A stretch of 9,133 bases of DNA from an uncultured Clostridia bacterium (lineage in GTDB: Bacteria; Bacillota; Clostridia; Oscillospirales; Oscillospiraceae). Positions 1 to 7,142 of the stretch are shown here, one piece after another. Numbering within the stretch: the first letter of the stretch is position 1; each line of letters begins with the position of its first letter. The stretch covers positions 1-9,133 of the forward strand of contig CAMELY010000053.1 in the NCBI GenBank assembly GCA_945926565.1, given 5' to 3'. A program made the position numbers and the translations under genes. The notes under the pieces are model-generated. The model saw nothing but the letters and a program-made list of their open reading frames with translations. It was not told the DNA's origin and made no database searches.

Positions 1-369
1 CTGATCCGGGTGCCCTTCCCCGACCAGGAGGCCCGGGAGAGCGCCTTCCACCGCCATCTGGACGGCAAGCTCCAGACAGAGGAGGCATTGACCTTCCAGT
101 ACATGGGCGAGCAGACGGTGACCTACAACTACCGGGATATTGACCGGCTGGTGGAGCGGCTGAAGCAGGAGATCTACCGGCAGCTGAAGTCGGCCTATCC
201 CACCGACGAGGACGCTGTCCGGGCCCTCCAGTCCGGCGAGTACCGGCTGACCCGGGCGCTGTTTGACGACATCCGGGCCAACTGCCTGGCGACGCCCAAG
301 GACTCCATCATCCGGGAGCTGGATGAGTGGGAGTCCAAGTTCAACAGCGCCGCTGAGCAGGGAGATTAA
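1..369 (+). CDS. AAA+ ATPase, C-terminal fragment (5' end outside window)
   Basis: The reading frame is open from the first base, so the gene begins upstream; the in-frame GTG at 10 is not taken as the start. The visible 122 residues look like the end of an AAA+ module. The opening I-R-V-P-F-P-D-Q-E-A-R-E resembles the stretch that enters the helical lid of AAA+ proteins, and the aromatic/basic helix Y-N-Y-R-D-I-D-R-L-V-E-R-L-K follows. Walker A, Walker B and the arginine finger would lie upstream and cannot be checked. The tail (about residues 95-122) is charged. The lid resembles that of the next gene (F-N-Y-N-Q-L-L-Q-L-V-D-S-I-K at the same place), so the two look like a tandem paralogous pair. 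Stop TAA at 367-369 is 3 bases before the next start, so the pair is almost certainly translated together. The AAA+ class cannot be told from this piece; MoxR-like or a clostridial orphan group are both possible. Confidence 0.7.
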   Translation: MIRVPFPDQEARESAFHRHLDGKLQTEEALTFQYMGEQTVTYNYRDIDRLVERLKQEIYRQLKSAYPTDEDAVRALQSGEYRLTRALFDDIRANCLATPKDSIIRELDEWESKFNSAAEQGD

Positions 370-372
370 GGC

Positions 373-1416
373 GTGGAGCAGGAACACAGCCTGCTGCAGC
401 CCATGGGCGTCATTCGGGAGAACTTTTACAACACTCCGGTGTGTGAGCGCTGGGGCGACGTGCTCAGAGGCTGTGTGCCCGGCGAGGACAGCAGAATTGA
501 GCGGGAGCTCTTCCTGCTGCCCCGGCGAAAGTGCTTTTTCCTCTGCGGCCCCGCCGGCACAGGAAAGCGGCAGCTGGCCACGGCCCTGGCCGGGACCCTG
601 CAGGTGTCCTATCAGTGCTTCACGGTCCGGGGCAGGCGGCTCCGCAGCCCCTCGCCGGAGGCGCTGGAGGACTGCGTGGATGAGCTCATTGCCCGGGCGG
701 AGGAGCAGAGTACTTTCCTGCTGCTGGAGCAGCCCAGCCGTTACCCGGCTGGGGTGCAGCTGCTGGAGCTGCTGCTGGAGGAGCTGGAGGCCTGCGGAAA
801 CGGCCTTCCGCTGATTCTGGTGGTGTGTGAGACGGATCCCGCCGCCTTTCGCCCGGAGTGGCAGGATCTGATGATGTATCTGCCCTTTGCCCTGCCCAAC
901 CAGGCAGAGCGGAAGGAGTTTTTTGAAGAGACCTTCCAGCAGGAGCGGCGGAAGCGGGATAAGACAGCCAAGCTGTATCATAAGTTCCCCCGGGAGCGCA
1001 GCCTCAGCCTGGACCGGATGGCGGAGGAGACCAAGGGCTTCAATTATAATCAGCTTCTGCAGCTGGTGGACTCCATCAAACTGGCCCTGGTCAGCCAGGG
1101 CGACGCCTACGGCAGCACTGCCCAGGAGCTGTTGGCTGCCATCAAAGGCGGCCAGCTGGTCTGCACTGTTCAGCAGTTCACCCGGATGGTGGAGAGCATC
1201 CGCCAGAGCGAGACCCAGCCCAAGGTACAGACGGCGGCCCCCAATCAGGACTACGGCGAGGTGCTGGCCCGCCTGCTGCAAAGTGGGCCCGCCTCTGCCG
1301 GCCCGGCCCGGACAGGCGGCAGGACGGCGTCCGCCCAAAGCCAGGAGCAGGCGAAGAAGGACGAGAACGGCAACCGGGAGTTTTTCACCGATGCCGACAT
1401 CAACTATTTCAAATAA
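373..1416 (+). CDS. Degenerate AAA+-like ATPase, probable inactive partner of the upstream AAA+
   Basis: This is a 347-residue protein. The GTG start at 373 is chosen because GGGAG at 360-364 sits 8 bases upstream and the gap to the previous stop is only 3 bases. The AAA+ core covers about residues 45-175. Its P-loop G-P-A-G-T-G-K-R (59-66) keeps the glycines and lysine but has arginine where serine or threonine normally binds Mg2+. The likely Walker B strand F-L-L-L-E-Q (115-120) has E-Q where D-E is expected, so the catalytic glutamate appears to be lost. A sensor-1-like strand lies near 147-155. The helical lid starts about 171 (L-P-F-A-L-P-N-Q-A-E-R-K) and runs to about 270. A low-complexity tail rich in A, G, Q and K (about 290-335) ends in an acidic/aromatic motif, F-F-T-D-A-D-I-N-Y-F-K. 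The features suggest a nucleotide-binding but weakly or non-hydrolysing subunit that pairs with the upstream AAA+. That role is inferred. Confidence 0.75.
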   Translation: MEQEHSLLQPMGVIRENFYNTPVCERWGDVLRGCVPGEDSRIERELFLLPRRKCFFLCGPAGTGKRQLATALAGTLQVSYQCFTVRGRRLRSPSPEALEDCVDELIARAEEQSTFLLLEQPSRYPAGVQLLELLLEELEACGNGLPLILVVCETDPAAFRPEWQDLMMYLPFALPNQAERKEFFEETFQQERRKRDKTAKLYHKFPRERSLSLDRMAEETKGFNYNQLLQLVDSIKLALVSQGDAYGSTAQELLAAIKGGQLVCTVQQFTRMVESIRQSETQPKVQTAAPNQDYGEVLARLLQSGPASAGPARTGGRTASAQSQEQAKKDENGNREFFTDADINYFK

Positions 1417-1424
1417 GACCGGTT

Positions 1425-1457
1425 CTGTGCGGCAGACCCTGGGGGTATGCCGCACAG
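1425..1457 (+). promoter_or_regulatory. Strong intercistronic hairpin between AAA+-like gene and SNF2 gene
   Basis: CTGTGCGGCA (1425-1434) and TGCCGCACAG (1448-1457) are perfect 10-bp complementary arms. Inside them, ACCC (1436-1439) can pair with GGGT (1443-1446) across one G-A mismatch, leaving a 3-base loop. No T-run follows, so it is not a standard intrinsic terminator. It occupies most of the 65-bp gap and ends 24 bases before the helicase start. It could stabilise or process the mRNA, set relative expression in the operon, or be an operator. No -10/-35 pair was recognised in the gap. Confidence 0.5.
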
Positions 1458-1481
1458 TGACATTTATGCGAGGGATGCAAG

Positions 1482-4400
1482 ATGCTGACAACCGAGACAC
1501 TGAGAAAGGCCTGCCGGCCGGATACCTACGCCGCGGGGGAGCAGCTGGCCCACAAGGGCAAGGTGCTGCGGGTCAGACAGGCAGAGCAGCCGGACGGAAC
1601 CGAGCTGCTCACCGCCCAGGTAGAGGGCAATTACGGCTACATCCACAAAGTCCAGCTGCTGCTCTCCGACCCAAAGGAGGGGGAGCAGACGGTGCTCAGC
1701 TATGCCTGCGGCTGTTATGAGCGCCAGAGCGGCTGGGGGCTGTGCCGTCACTGCGCCGCGGTGGGCATCGCTGCCTCCGGAGCGGAGATGAACGCGGAAG
1801 CGCCCCTGCCGGCACCTGCACCCAAGCATCCGGCCCGGCAGACCTCCGGCCGTTTGGCGGGCTACATGGCCCACTACAGCGCTGCCGCCCGCAACCTGAA
1901 CGAGGGCATCCGGCCGGGCACGGTGCGGCTGGAGCCGACGGTCACTCTGTCGGAGGAGCCCGGCCTCTCCGGTGGGGTGAGTCTGAAAATCGGTGTCACC
2001 CGGATGTACGCCGTGCGCAATCTGGTGAATTTTGTCCACGCGGTGCTGGGGGGAGAGCCCGCTGCCTACGGAAAGGGACTGAGCTTTGTCCACAACCGGG
2101 CCATGCTGGAGGAGCAGAGCCTGCGGCTGTTTGACCTGATCCAGAGAGCGGTGCGCAGGGCGTATCCCGACATCGACCAAAGGGGCGCTGACACGGTGGG
2201 AGAGCTCCGGCAGATCAGCCTGGAGGGAGAGGAGCTCTCCGCCCTGCTGCGCCTCTGCCTGGGGGGACAGCTCCGCACCGGCGGAGGCGTCTGCCCGGTG
2301 TTGGAGCAGGACCCGCCCCTGCGCATCACCCTGGAGGGGACTCCCGGCGAGGGGGCGAAGCTGCGCATCCCCACCGTCACCCTGCTGGACGGGGCGGCGG
2401 ACACCTGGGCCTATGACGGGTCCGCCTTTTACCACTGCTCAGAGCGGTTTTGCCGGGAGGTGCTGCCCTTCTATTACGCGGTGGGGGCGGTGAATACGCA
2501 GCAGAAAACGGTGGAGGAATATCTCAGCCAGGAGGACTATCAGACCTTCTGCGGCACCGTCCTGCCCGCCCTGGAGGAGACGGTGGCCTTTGCCGAACAG
2601 GCGGTCAGTCTGGAAGCGTACCGCCCCAAGCCGCCCCGGTTCTCCTTTTACCTCTCTGCCGCCGGAGAACAGGAACTGCACCTGCGGCCGCTGGTCTCCT
2701 ACGGAGAGGCGCAGTATCCTCTTTTCGCAGCAGGAAAAGAATATCGGGCCCTGGAGCAGGAGCTGGCGGTGCGGGAGCTGCTGCTGCGCTATTTTGACGG
2801 CTCGGAGCAGCCGGAGGTGCTGGTTCAGACGGAGGAAGAGGGGATCTTCCTCGTCCTCTCCGAGGGAATCCAGGCGCTCCGGCAGGTGGGCCGGGTGCTC
2901 TACGAGGGAGAGCAGGAGCTGCCCCGGCTGGCGAAATCCCCCAAGGTTACGGTGGGAGTGGCACTCAAGGGGAATCTGATCGACCTGGACGTGCAGTCAG
3001 AGGAGCTGTCCCGGGAGGAGCTGGCCCAGCTGGCCGACGCCTACGCCGGAAAAAAGCGCTACCTCCGGCTGAAAAACGGAGAGTACCTCATCCTGGAGGA
3101 CGGCGCGTTGAAGGTGATCGGCGAACTGGCCGAGGGCCTGGGTCTGGAGGGAGAGCAGCTGCTGGACGCACAGCTCCCCACCTTCCGGGCCAGCTACCTG
3201 GACGCACTGCTCGCGCAGGAGAGTCCGGAGCTGGAGGTGCAGCGGTCGGAGGACTTTGATGCTCTGGTGCAGCGGGTGCAGTCCTATGACGACAGCGACT
3301 GCACCGTGCCGGAGGAGCTGAACGCCACCCTGCGTCCCTATCAGGAGACCGGCTACCGCTGGCTGTGCCGGATGGCGGAGTGCGGTCTGGGCGGCATTTT
3401 GGCCGACGACATGGGCCTGGGCAAGACGATTCAGGTGATTGCCCTGCTGGCCCATCGGAAGCAGCGGGCGCTGGTGGTCTGCCCCGCCTCTTTGCTCTAT
3501 AACTGGGACAGTGAGCTCCGCCGGTTTGCCCCGTCCCTGCCGGTACAGCTTGTCCGGGGCCCGGCGGCCCAGCGGGCACAGCAGATTGAAAATAGCGAAG
3601 CGCTGATCTTTGTCACCTCCTATGACTTCCTGCGGCGGGATGTGGACTGCTACCGGGAACAGCAGTATGACTGCTTTATTGTCGATGAGGCCCAGCAGAT
3701 CCGCAACCCGGAGACTCAGCTGGCCAAGGCAGTGCGCCAGGTGCCGGCAGCCCACCGCTTTGCCCTCACCGGTACGCCGATTGAGAACCGGCTCAGCGAT
3801 CTGTGGAGCATTTTTGACTTCATTCTCCCCGGCTATCTCTTTGACCAAAAGACCTTCCGCAGCCGGATTGAGAGCCCGGCGGTGGGGGGAGATGAGGCGG
3901 CGCTGGAGCGGCTGCGGCGGATGGCCACCCCCTTTATCCTCCGCAGGGAAAAGGAAAGCGTGCTCACCGAGCTGCCCCCCAAGGTGGAGACAGTCCGCTA
4001 TGTGGAGCTCACCGACCAGCAGCGGCTGCTCTATCTCAGCCAGGAACAGGCCCTGCGCCGGATGCTGCGGGGAGAGGGGGACGAGCAGACAGGCCAGATG
4101 CAGATCCTCGCTGCCCTCACCCGCCTGAGGCAGCTCTGCTGCGCCCCCCAGCTCTATCTGGAGGACTACGACGGCCCTGCCGGCAAGCTGGAGGTCTGTC
4201 TGGAGCTGCTGGAGCAGGCGGCGGAGAACGGACACCGGACGCTGGTCTTCTCCCAGTTCACCACCATGCTGGAGGAACTGCGGGGGGCGGCGGAGATGCG
4301 GGGACTCTCCTCCCTTTTCCTCTCCGGACAGGACAGCAAGGAGCGGCGGCAGGAGATGGTGGAGCAGTTCCAGGCGGGAGATTACCCGGTCTTCTTCATC

Positions 4401-4703
4401 TCCCTCAAGGCGGGAGGCACCGGACTGACCCTCACCGCCGCAGACCGGGTGATCCACTTCGACCCCTGGTGGAACTCTGCCGCCGAGGATCAGGCCACCG
4501 ACCGGGCCCATCGCATTGGCCAGACCGAGACCCTGTTTGTCACCAAGCTGGTGGCCAAGGACACCATTGAGGAGCGGATTGTGGCCCTGCAGCAGTCCAA
4601 GCGGGCGCTGAGCGACAGCATTCTGGCCAATGAGGCCCTGGCCGGCGGCTTTGACCGGGAGGAGCTGCTGCGGCTGCTGGGCCCGGAGCGGGACGAGGCG
4701 TGA
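1482..4703 (+). CDS. SNF2-family DEAD/DEAH-type helicase with N-terminal SWIM zinc finger
   Basis: This 1073-residue protein is an ATP-dependent double-strand DNA translocase of the bacterial SWI2/SNF2 type. The SWIM zinc finger (CxCxnCxH) is complete: C76, C78, C88, H90. About 120-600 occupies the place of the bacterial SNF2 helicase-associated domain. The ATPase core follows: motif I D-M-G-L-G-K-T (643-649), motif II D-E-A-Q (735-738), motif III L-T-G-T-P (762-766). The second RecA lobe has T-L-V-F-S-Q-F (920-926), the motif V region L-K-A-G-G-T-G-L (975-982) and motif VI D-R-A-H-R-I-G-Q (1007-1014). All key residues are present, so it should be active. The ATG at 1482 is preceded by AGGG at 1471-1474. 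Such proteins are common in Firmicutes but the physiological role is mostly unassigned; chromatin-like remodelling, RNA polymerase recycling and phage defence are possibilities by analogy only. Placement between an AAA+ pair and the tag-bearing genes, with 25 bp to the next gene, suggests shared transcription. Confidence 0.93.
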   Translation: MLTTETLRKACRPDTYAAGEQLAHKGKVLRVRQAEQPDGTELLTAQVEGNYGYIHKVQLLLSDPKEGEQTVLSYACGCYERQSGWGLCRHCAAVGIAASGAEMNAEAPLPAPAPKHPARQTSGRLAGYMAHYSAAARNLNEGIRPGTVRLEPTVTLSEEPGLSGGVSLKIGVTRMYAVRNLVNFVHAVLGGEPAAYGKGLSFVHNRAMLEEQSLRLFDLIQRAVRRAYPDIDQRGADTVGELRQISLEGEELSALLRLCLGGQLRTGGGVCPVLEQDPPLRITLEGTPGEGAKLRIPTVTLLDGAADTWAYDGSAFYHCSERFCREVLPFYYAVGAVNTQQKTVEEYLSQEDYQTFCGTVLPALEETVAFAEQAVSLEAYRPKPPRFSFYLSAAGEQELHLRPLVSYGEAQYPLFAAGKEYRALEQELAVRELLLRYFDGSEQPEVLVQTEEEGIFLVLSEGIQALRQVGRVLYEGEQELPRLAKSPKVTVGVALKGNLIDLDVQSEELSREELAQLADAYAGKKRYLRLKNGEYLILEDGALKVIGELAEGLGLEGEQLLDAQLPTFRASYLDALLAQESPELEVQRSEDFDALVQRVQSYDDSDCTVPEELNATLRPYQETGYRWLCRMAECGLGGILADDMGLGKTIQVIALLAHRKQRALVVCPASLLYNWDSELRRFAPSLPVQLVRGPAAQRAQQIENSEALIFVTSYDFLRRDVDCYREQQYDCFIVDEAQQIRNPETQLAKAVRQVPAAHRFALTGTPIENRLSDLWSIFDFILPGYLFDQKTFRSRIESPAVGGDEAALERLRRMATPFILRREKESVLTELPPKVETVRYVELTDQQRLLYLSQEQALRRMLRGEGDEQTGQMQILAALTRLRQLCCAPQLYLEDYDGPAGKLEVCLELLEQAAENGHRTLVFSQFTTMLEELRGAAEMRGLSSLFLSGQDSKERRQEMVEQFQAGDYPVFFISLKAGGTGLTLTAADRVIHFDPWWNSAAEDQATDRAHRIGQTETLFVTKLVAKDTIEERIVALQQSKRALSDSILANEALAGGFDREELLRLLGPERDEA

Positions 4704-4728
4704 GGAAAGAGAGAGGGAGAGAGAACAG

Positions 4729-5646
4729 ATGCCAAAGGATACGACCTACCGCACCCTTCACACCCCGGCGGTGACGGAGGACCTGATCGACCCGAGAGAG
4801 CAGAAAATCCGCCGGCTCACCGCCCGGGTGGCTGAGCTGGAACAGACCAACCGGCGGCTGACCGAGCGGATGGCCGCAGGCACCCTGACGGAGACGGCGG
4901 AGCTGCCGGAGGAGCCGGAGCGCCCTGTCGAACCAATGGACGGGAAAGAAAAGAATCCGCCGGAAAACAGAATCCGCGCCTTTTCGTGGAAAAGAGAGCG
5001 GAAGAAGGAACCGGCTGCGAACAGCGCCTCTGTCGTCGCAGGGAAGCAGACAGGCTGGCGCAAAAGCCTCAACCTGCCGGCGGCGATGACGATCCCGGCG
5101 GCGTTCATTCTGTTATACGCCTTCCTGATATGCGGATATGAGCTGCTCGACAATTTTGAACTTGTAATCATGGCAAATTACGCTGGGCAGGGGCTGTTTC
5201 TGGGACTGCTTGCGTACGTTTGTATCAAGCATACACAGACCACCAGAGCGGCGGGCGCGGCAGGAATGCTTCTGGGCGGAGCGGTGCTGGTTGTGCTGCA
5301 AGGCAGTGTGATGCCGGCCGGAGTAATGATTGTGTCTTATCTGGCGATATGGCTGATCTGCGGACTGATTCGCTGGAAATTTGGGGACGGGAAAAAACCG
5401 GCCGCAGCAGCTGCCGCGCTCTGCGGAGTGATTCGACCGGTTACAGTTGCGGTGATGACCCAAAGCTGGGATAAGCTGGCTAGCAGTATGTGGTTGATCT
5501 ATTTTGTCTCCTATGCCCTGGGCCTCTTTGGCCTGACCCGCATCCGGCCCAAGGGAGAGAGCAAAAAGCCCTTCTGGATGCTCTTCGGTGTGGTCGCCGC
5601 CGCGGCCTGCGGGCTGGAAATCTATATCGTGACGGCGCTGAGCTGA
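4729..5646 (+). CDS. RTLH-tagged coiled-coil multi-pass membrane protein
   Basis: This is a 305-residue protein of unrecognised family. The ATG at 4729 is chosen over in-frame codons inside the helicase gene because AGGGAG (4714-4719) lies 9 bases upstream and because it aligns the N-terminus with three other proteins in the window. Residues 8-19 carry the shared tag: R-T-L-H, six residues, D-L. A heptad-like coil follows at about 22-48 (R-V-A-E-L-E core, 33-38). Then comes an acidic proline-rich linker (about 55-80) and a basic stretch (81-112), which by the positive-inside rule keeps the N-terminus in the cytoplasm. About seven hydrophobic segments follow: roughly 116-140, 145-165, 176-194, 198-218, 226-247, 254-273 and 282-304. 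No catalytic or transporter motif was found. From about 5090 to 5500 the DNA is visibly less GC-rich than its neighbours, in part because of hydrophobic codons. It may anchor a complex whose other members carry the same tag; a permease role for the next gene's solute-binding domain is possible but unsupported. Confidence 0.8.
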   Translation: MPKDTTYRTLHTPAVTEDLIDPREQKIRRLTARVAELEQTNRRLTERMAAGTLTETAELPEEPERPVEPMDGKEKNPPENRIRAFSWKRERKKEPAANSASVVAGKQTGWRKSLNLPAAMTIPAAFILLYAFLICGYELLDNFELVIMANYAGQGLFLGLLAYVCIKHTQTTRAAGAAGMLLGGAVLVVLQGSVMPAGVMIVSYLAIWLICGLIRWKFGDGKKPAAAAAALCGVIRPVTVAVMTQSWDKLASSMWLIYFVSYALGLFGLTRIRPKGESKKPFWMLFGVVAAAACGLEIYIVTALS

Positions 5647-5711
5647 GCAATGCCGGCCCGTTTACAGAGACGAAACAGATCAGAGATAAAATCGGGTTAG
5701 GATGATGGCAG

Positions 5712-7067
5712 ATGGCAGAGAACAAATACCGCACCCTCCACACCCCCGCCGCGGCGGAGGACCTGGAGACGGAAAGCGAGCGGTCAAGCCGGGCACTGGC
5801 GGCCCGGGTGGCAGAGCTGGAGCGGAAAAATCAGGAGCTGACTGAGCGGCTGAGCCAGCTTCATACGAAAGAACGGCCGGAGACGCCGGAGCGTCCGGAG
5901 CAGCCTGACCCGAAACCGGTTCCGGAGCCTCCGCCCCAGCCTGCTCCGGAACAGACTCAGTCAAAAACCGGCCGGAAAAAGGGCTTCTGGCTGGTATTGG
6001 CGCTGGCGGCGGTGGGATTGGCATTGATTCTGATCAACGGCTTTGGCCCGGGCGCTGCAGATGAGCAGCAGCCCTCCGACCAGCCCGCCGCCTCCGAGCC
6101 CCAGAGCCAGCAGGACAGCGCCCCGGAGCAGACGCCCGCCGAAACTGCCACGGAACAGCCTGAACAGGGACAGGAGGAAGGGACAGATCATTATTACATT
6201 GGCATCTGCCAATGGATGGCGCACGAGAGCCTGGACGAGGCCACCCGGGGCTTTGTGGACGCCCTGACAGATAAGCTGGGAGACGATGTCAGCTTTATAC
6301 AGGAGACGACCCTGGGGGACATGGACAGTTGTTTTGATCTTGCATATGGATTTCAGAGTGATGGAATGAATCTGATTCTGGCGGTGGGCACCCCGGCCCT
6401 TCAGGCGGCGGTTTCGGCAGCCAATATGAGCGGTGGCACAGCCCCAATCCTGGGCACTTGCGTCACCGACTACGCTGCCGCCCTGGGCATCACTGACTGG
6501 CAGGGGGTCACCGGGATCAACGTCTCCGGCACCTGTGATCTGATAGACCCGGAATATCAGGGGGACTATCTGGTGGCGATGATCGAGGGCAATGGAATGA
6601 TAGACCCGGTCATCGGTCTGCTCTATGACAGCGCTGACGCCGTCTCTGTCCGGCAGTGTGACGGCGTGCAGGAGGAACTGGAGCACTATGGCGTCCAGAA
6701 CAGGCGATATGACTTTTCGGACTATGGAAGTGCCGGGGCCGCCGTCAGTGACGCGGCGACGGAGTGTGACATCCTCTTTGCAGTCAGCAGCAATATCGCT
6801 GGCGCGGACGATGGAGAGATGATTCGAAATCTTCTGATTGCCGCGGATGTGCCTCTGATAGCCACCGATGCTGAGACTCTGGAGCTGTGCGGCGCGGTGC
6901 AGCTTGAAGTGGACTATTACGAGCTGGGCCGCATAACCGGCCAAATGGCCTATGAGGTGCTGGTCGGCGGTGCGGACGTCTCCCAGATGGAGGTTCGCTA
7001 TTCGGAATCGACAACAAGACAGGAAAATGACGAAATGCAGGAGATACTGAGCATACAAGCTCCGTAA
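5712..7067 (+). CDS. RTLH-tagged, membrane-anchored TrpX-like substrate-binding protein
   Basis: This is a 451-residue protein. The ATG at 5712 has TAGGA at 5698-5702 upstream, and the start is confirmed by alignment of the tag (R-T-L-H at 7-10, D-L at 17-18). A short coil runs about 25-52 and shares R-V-A-E-L-E with the upstream gene. A P/E-rich linker (53-85) leads to basic T-G-R-K-K and a single membrane helix (91-110). After a second Q/E/P/S-rich linker (112-157), a periplasmic-binding-protein-like domain fills 160-451. It opens Y-Y-I-G-I-C-Q-W and continues L-D-E-A-T-R-G-F-V-D-A-L, the pattern of the ABC_sub_bind (TrpX-like) family; later I-L-A-V-G-T-P-A and I-G-L-L-Y fit the two-lobed fold. 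The usual members are secreted lipoproteins; here there is no lipobox cysteine, and the coil precedes the membrane helix. Predicted topology is tag and coil inside, binding domain outside, which suggests sensing or presentation of a small ligand rather than ordinary transport. The gene ends before a strong terminator. Confidence 0.85.
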   Translation: MAENKYRTLHTPAAAEDLETESERSSRALAARVAELERKNQELTERLSQLHTKERPETPERPEQPDPKPVPEPPPQPAPEQTQSKTGRKKGFWLVLALAAVGLALILINGFGPGAADEQQPSDQPAASEPQSQQDSAPEQTPAETATEQPEQGQEEGTDHYYIGICQWMAHESLDEATRGFVDALTDKLGDDVSFIQETTLGDMDSCFDLAYGFQSDGMNLILAVGTPALQAAVSAANMSGGTAPILGTCVTDYAAALGITDWQGVTGINVSGTCDLIDPEYQGDYLVAMIEGNGMIDPVIGLLYDSADAVSVRQCDGVQEELEHYGVQNRRYDFSDYGSAGAAVSDAATECDILFAVSSNIAGADDGEMIRNLLIAADVPLIATDAETLELCGAVQLEVDYYELGRITGQMAYEVLVGGADVSQMEVRYSESTTRQENDEMQEILSIQAP

Positions 7068-7080
7068 ACAGACCAGAACA

Positions 7081-7140
7081 AAAGACCTGCCCGGCAGCCG
7101 GAGCGTACTTCCGACTGCTGAGCAGGTCTTTGCTTTCTAT
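7081..7140. terminator. Bidirectional intrinsic terminator between convergent genes
   Basis: AAAGACCTGC (7081-7090) pairs perfectly with GCAGGTCTTT (7122-7131). Inside, GCAG (7094-7097) pairs with CTGC (7115-7118) and CGGA (7099-7102) with TCCG (7110-7113), giving a long interrupted stem with a 7-base loop. On the + strand it is followed by TGCTTTCTAT. On the - strand the flank reads TTGTTCTGGTCTGTTT, also T-rich. It lies in the 75-bp gap between the stop codons at 7067 and 7143 and can serve both genes. Confidence 0.85.
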
Positions 7141-7142
7141 GG

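Noticed and set aside
263..814. 183-codon + strand frame overlapping both AAA+ genes
   Set aside because: It is a shifted frame of the real genes, rich in S, R, P and W as expected from an out-of-frame reading of high-GC DNA.
1425..1457. Hairpin as an intrinsic terminator
   Set aside because: It is followed by GTGACATTTATGCG rather than a T-run, and the next gene lies 24 bases further on the same strand.
1464..2435. 323-codon open frame on the - strand
   Set aside because: It is antisense to the SWIM end of the helicase gene, with low-complexity composition and no family signature.
2997..4511. 504-codon open frame on the - strand
   Set aside because: It lies wholly opposite the helicase gene, whose motifs are intact; the predicted protein has no recognisable domain and is explained by high GC in the third codon position.
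4729..5646. Membrane protein as the ABC permease partner of the TrpX-like protein
   Set aside because: The adjacency is suggestive, but no permease motif was recognised and no ABC ATPase is in the window.
5661..5692. Possible promoter before the binding-protein gene (TTTACA and TAAAAT)
   Set aside because: The two boxes are 20 bases apart, or 18 with a poorer -10, and the implied transcript start falls almost on the ribosome binding site; read-through from upstream is simpler.
5802..6045. Signal peptide or lipoprotein signal in the TrpX-like protein
   Set aside because: The hydrophobic helix begins at residue 91 after a long hydrophilic region and no cysteine follows it, so an uncleaved anchor fits better.
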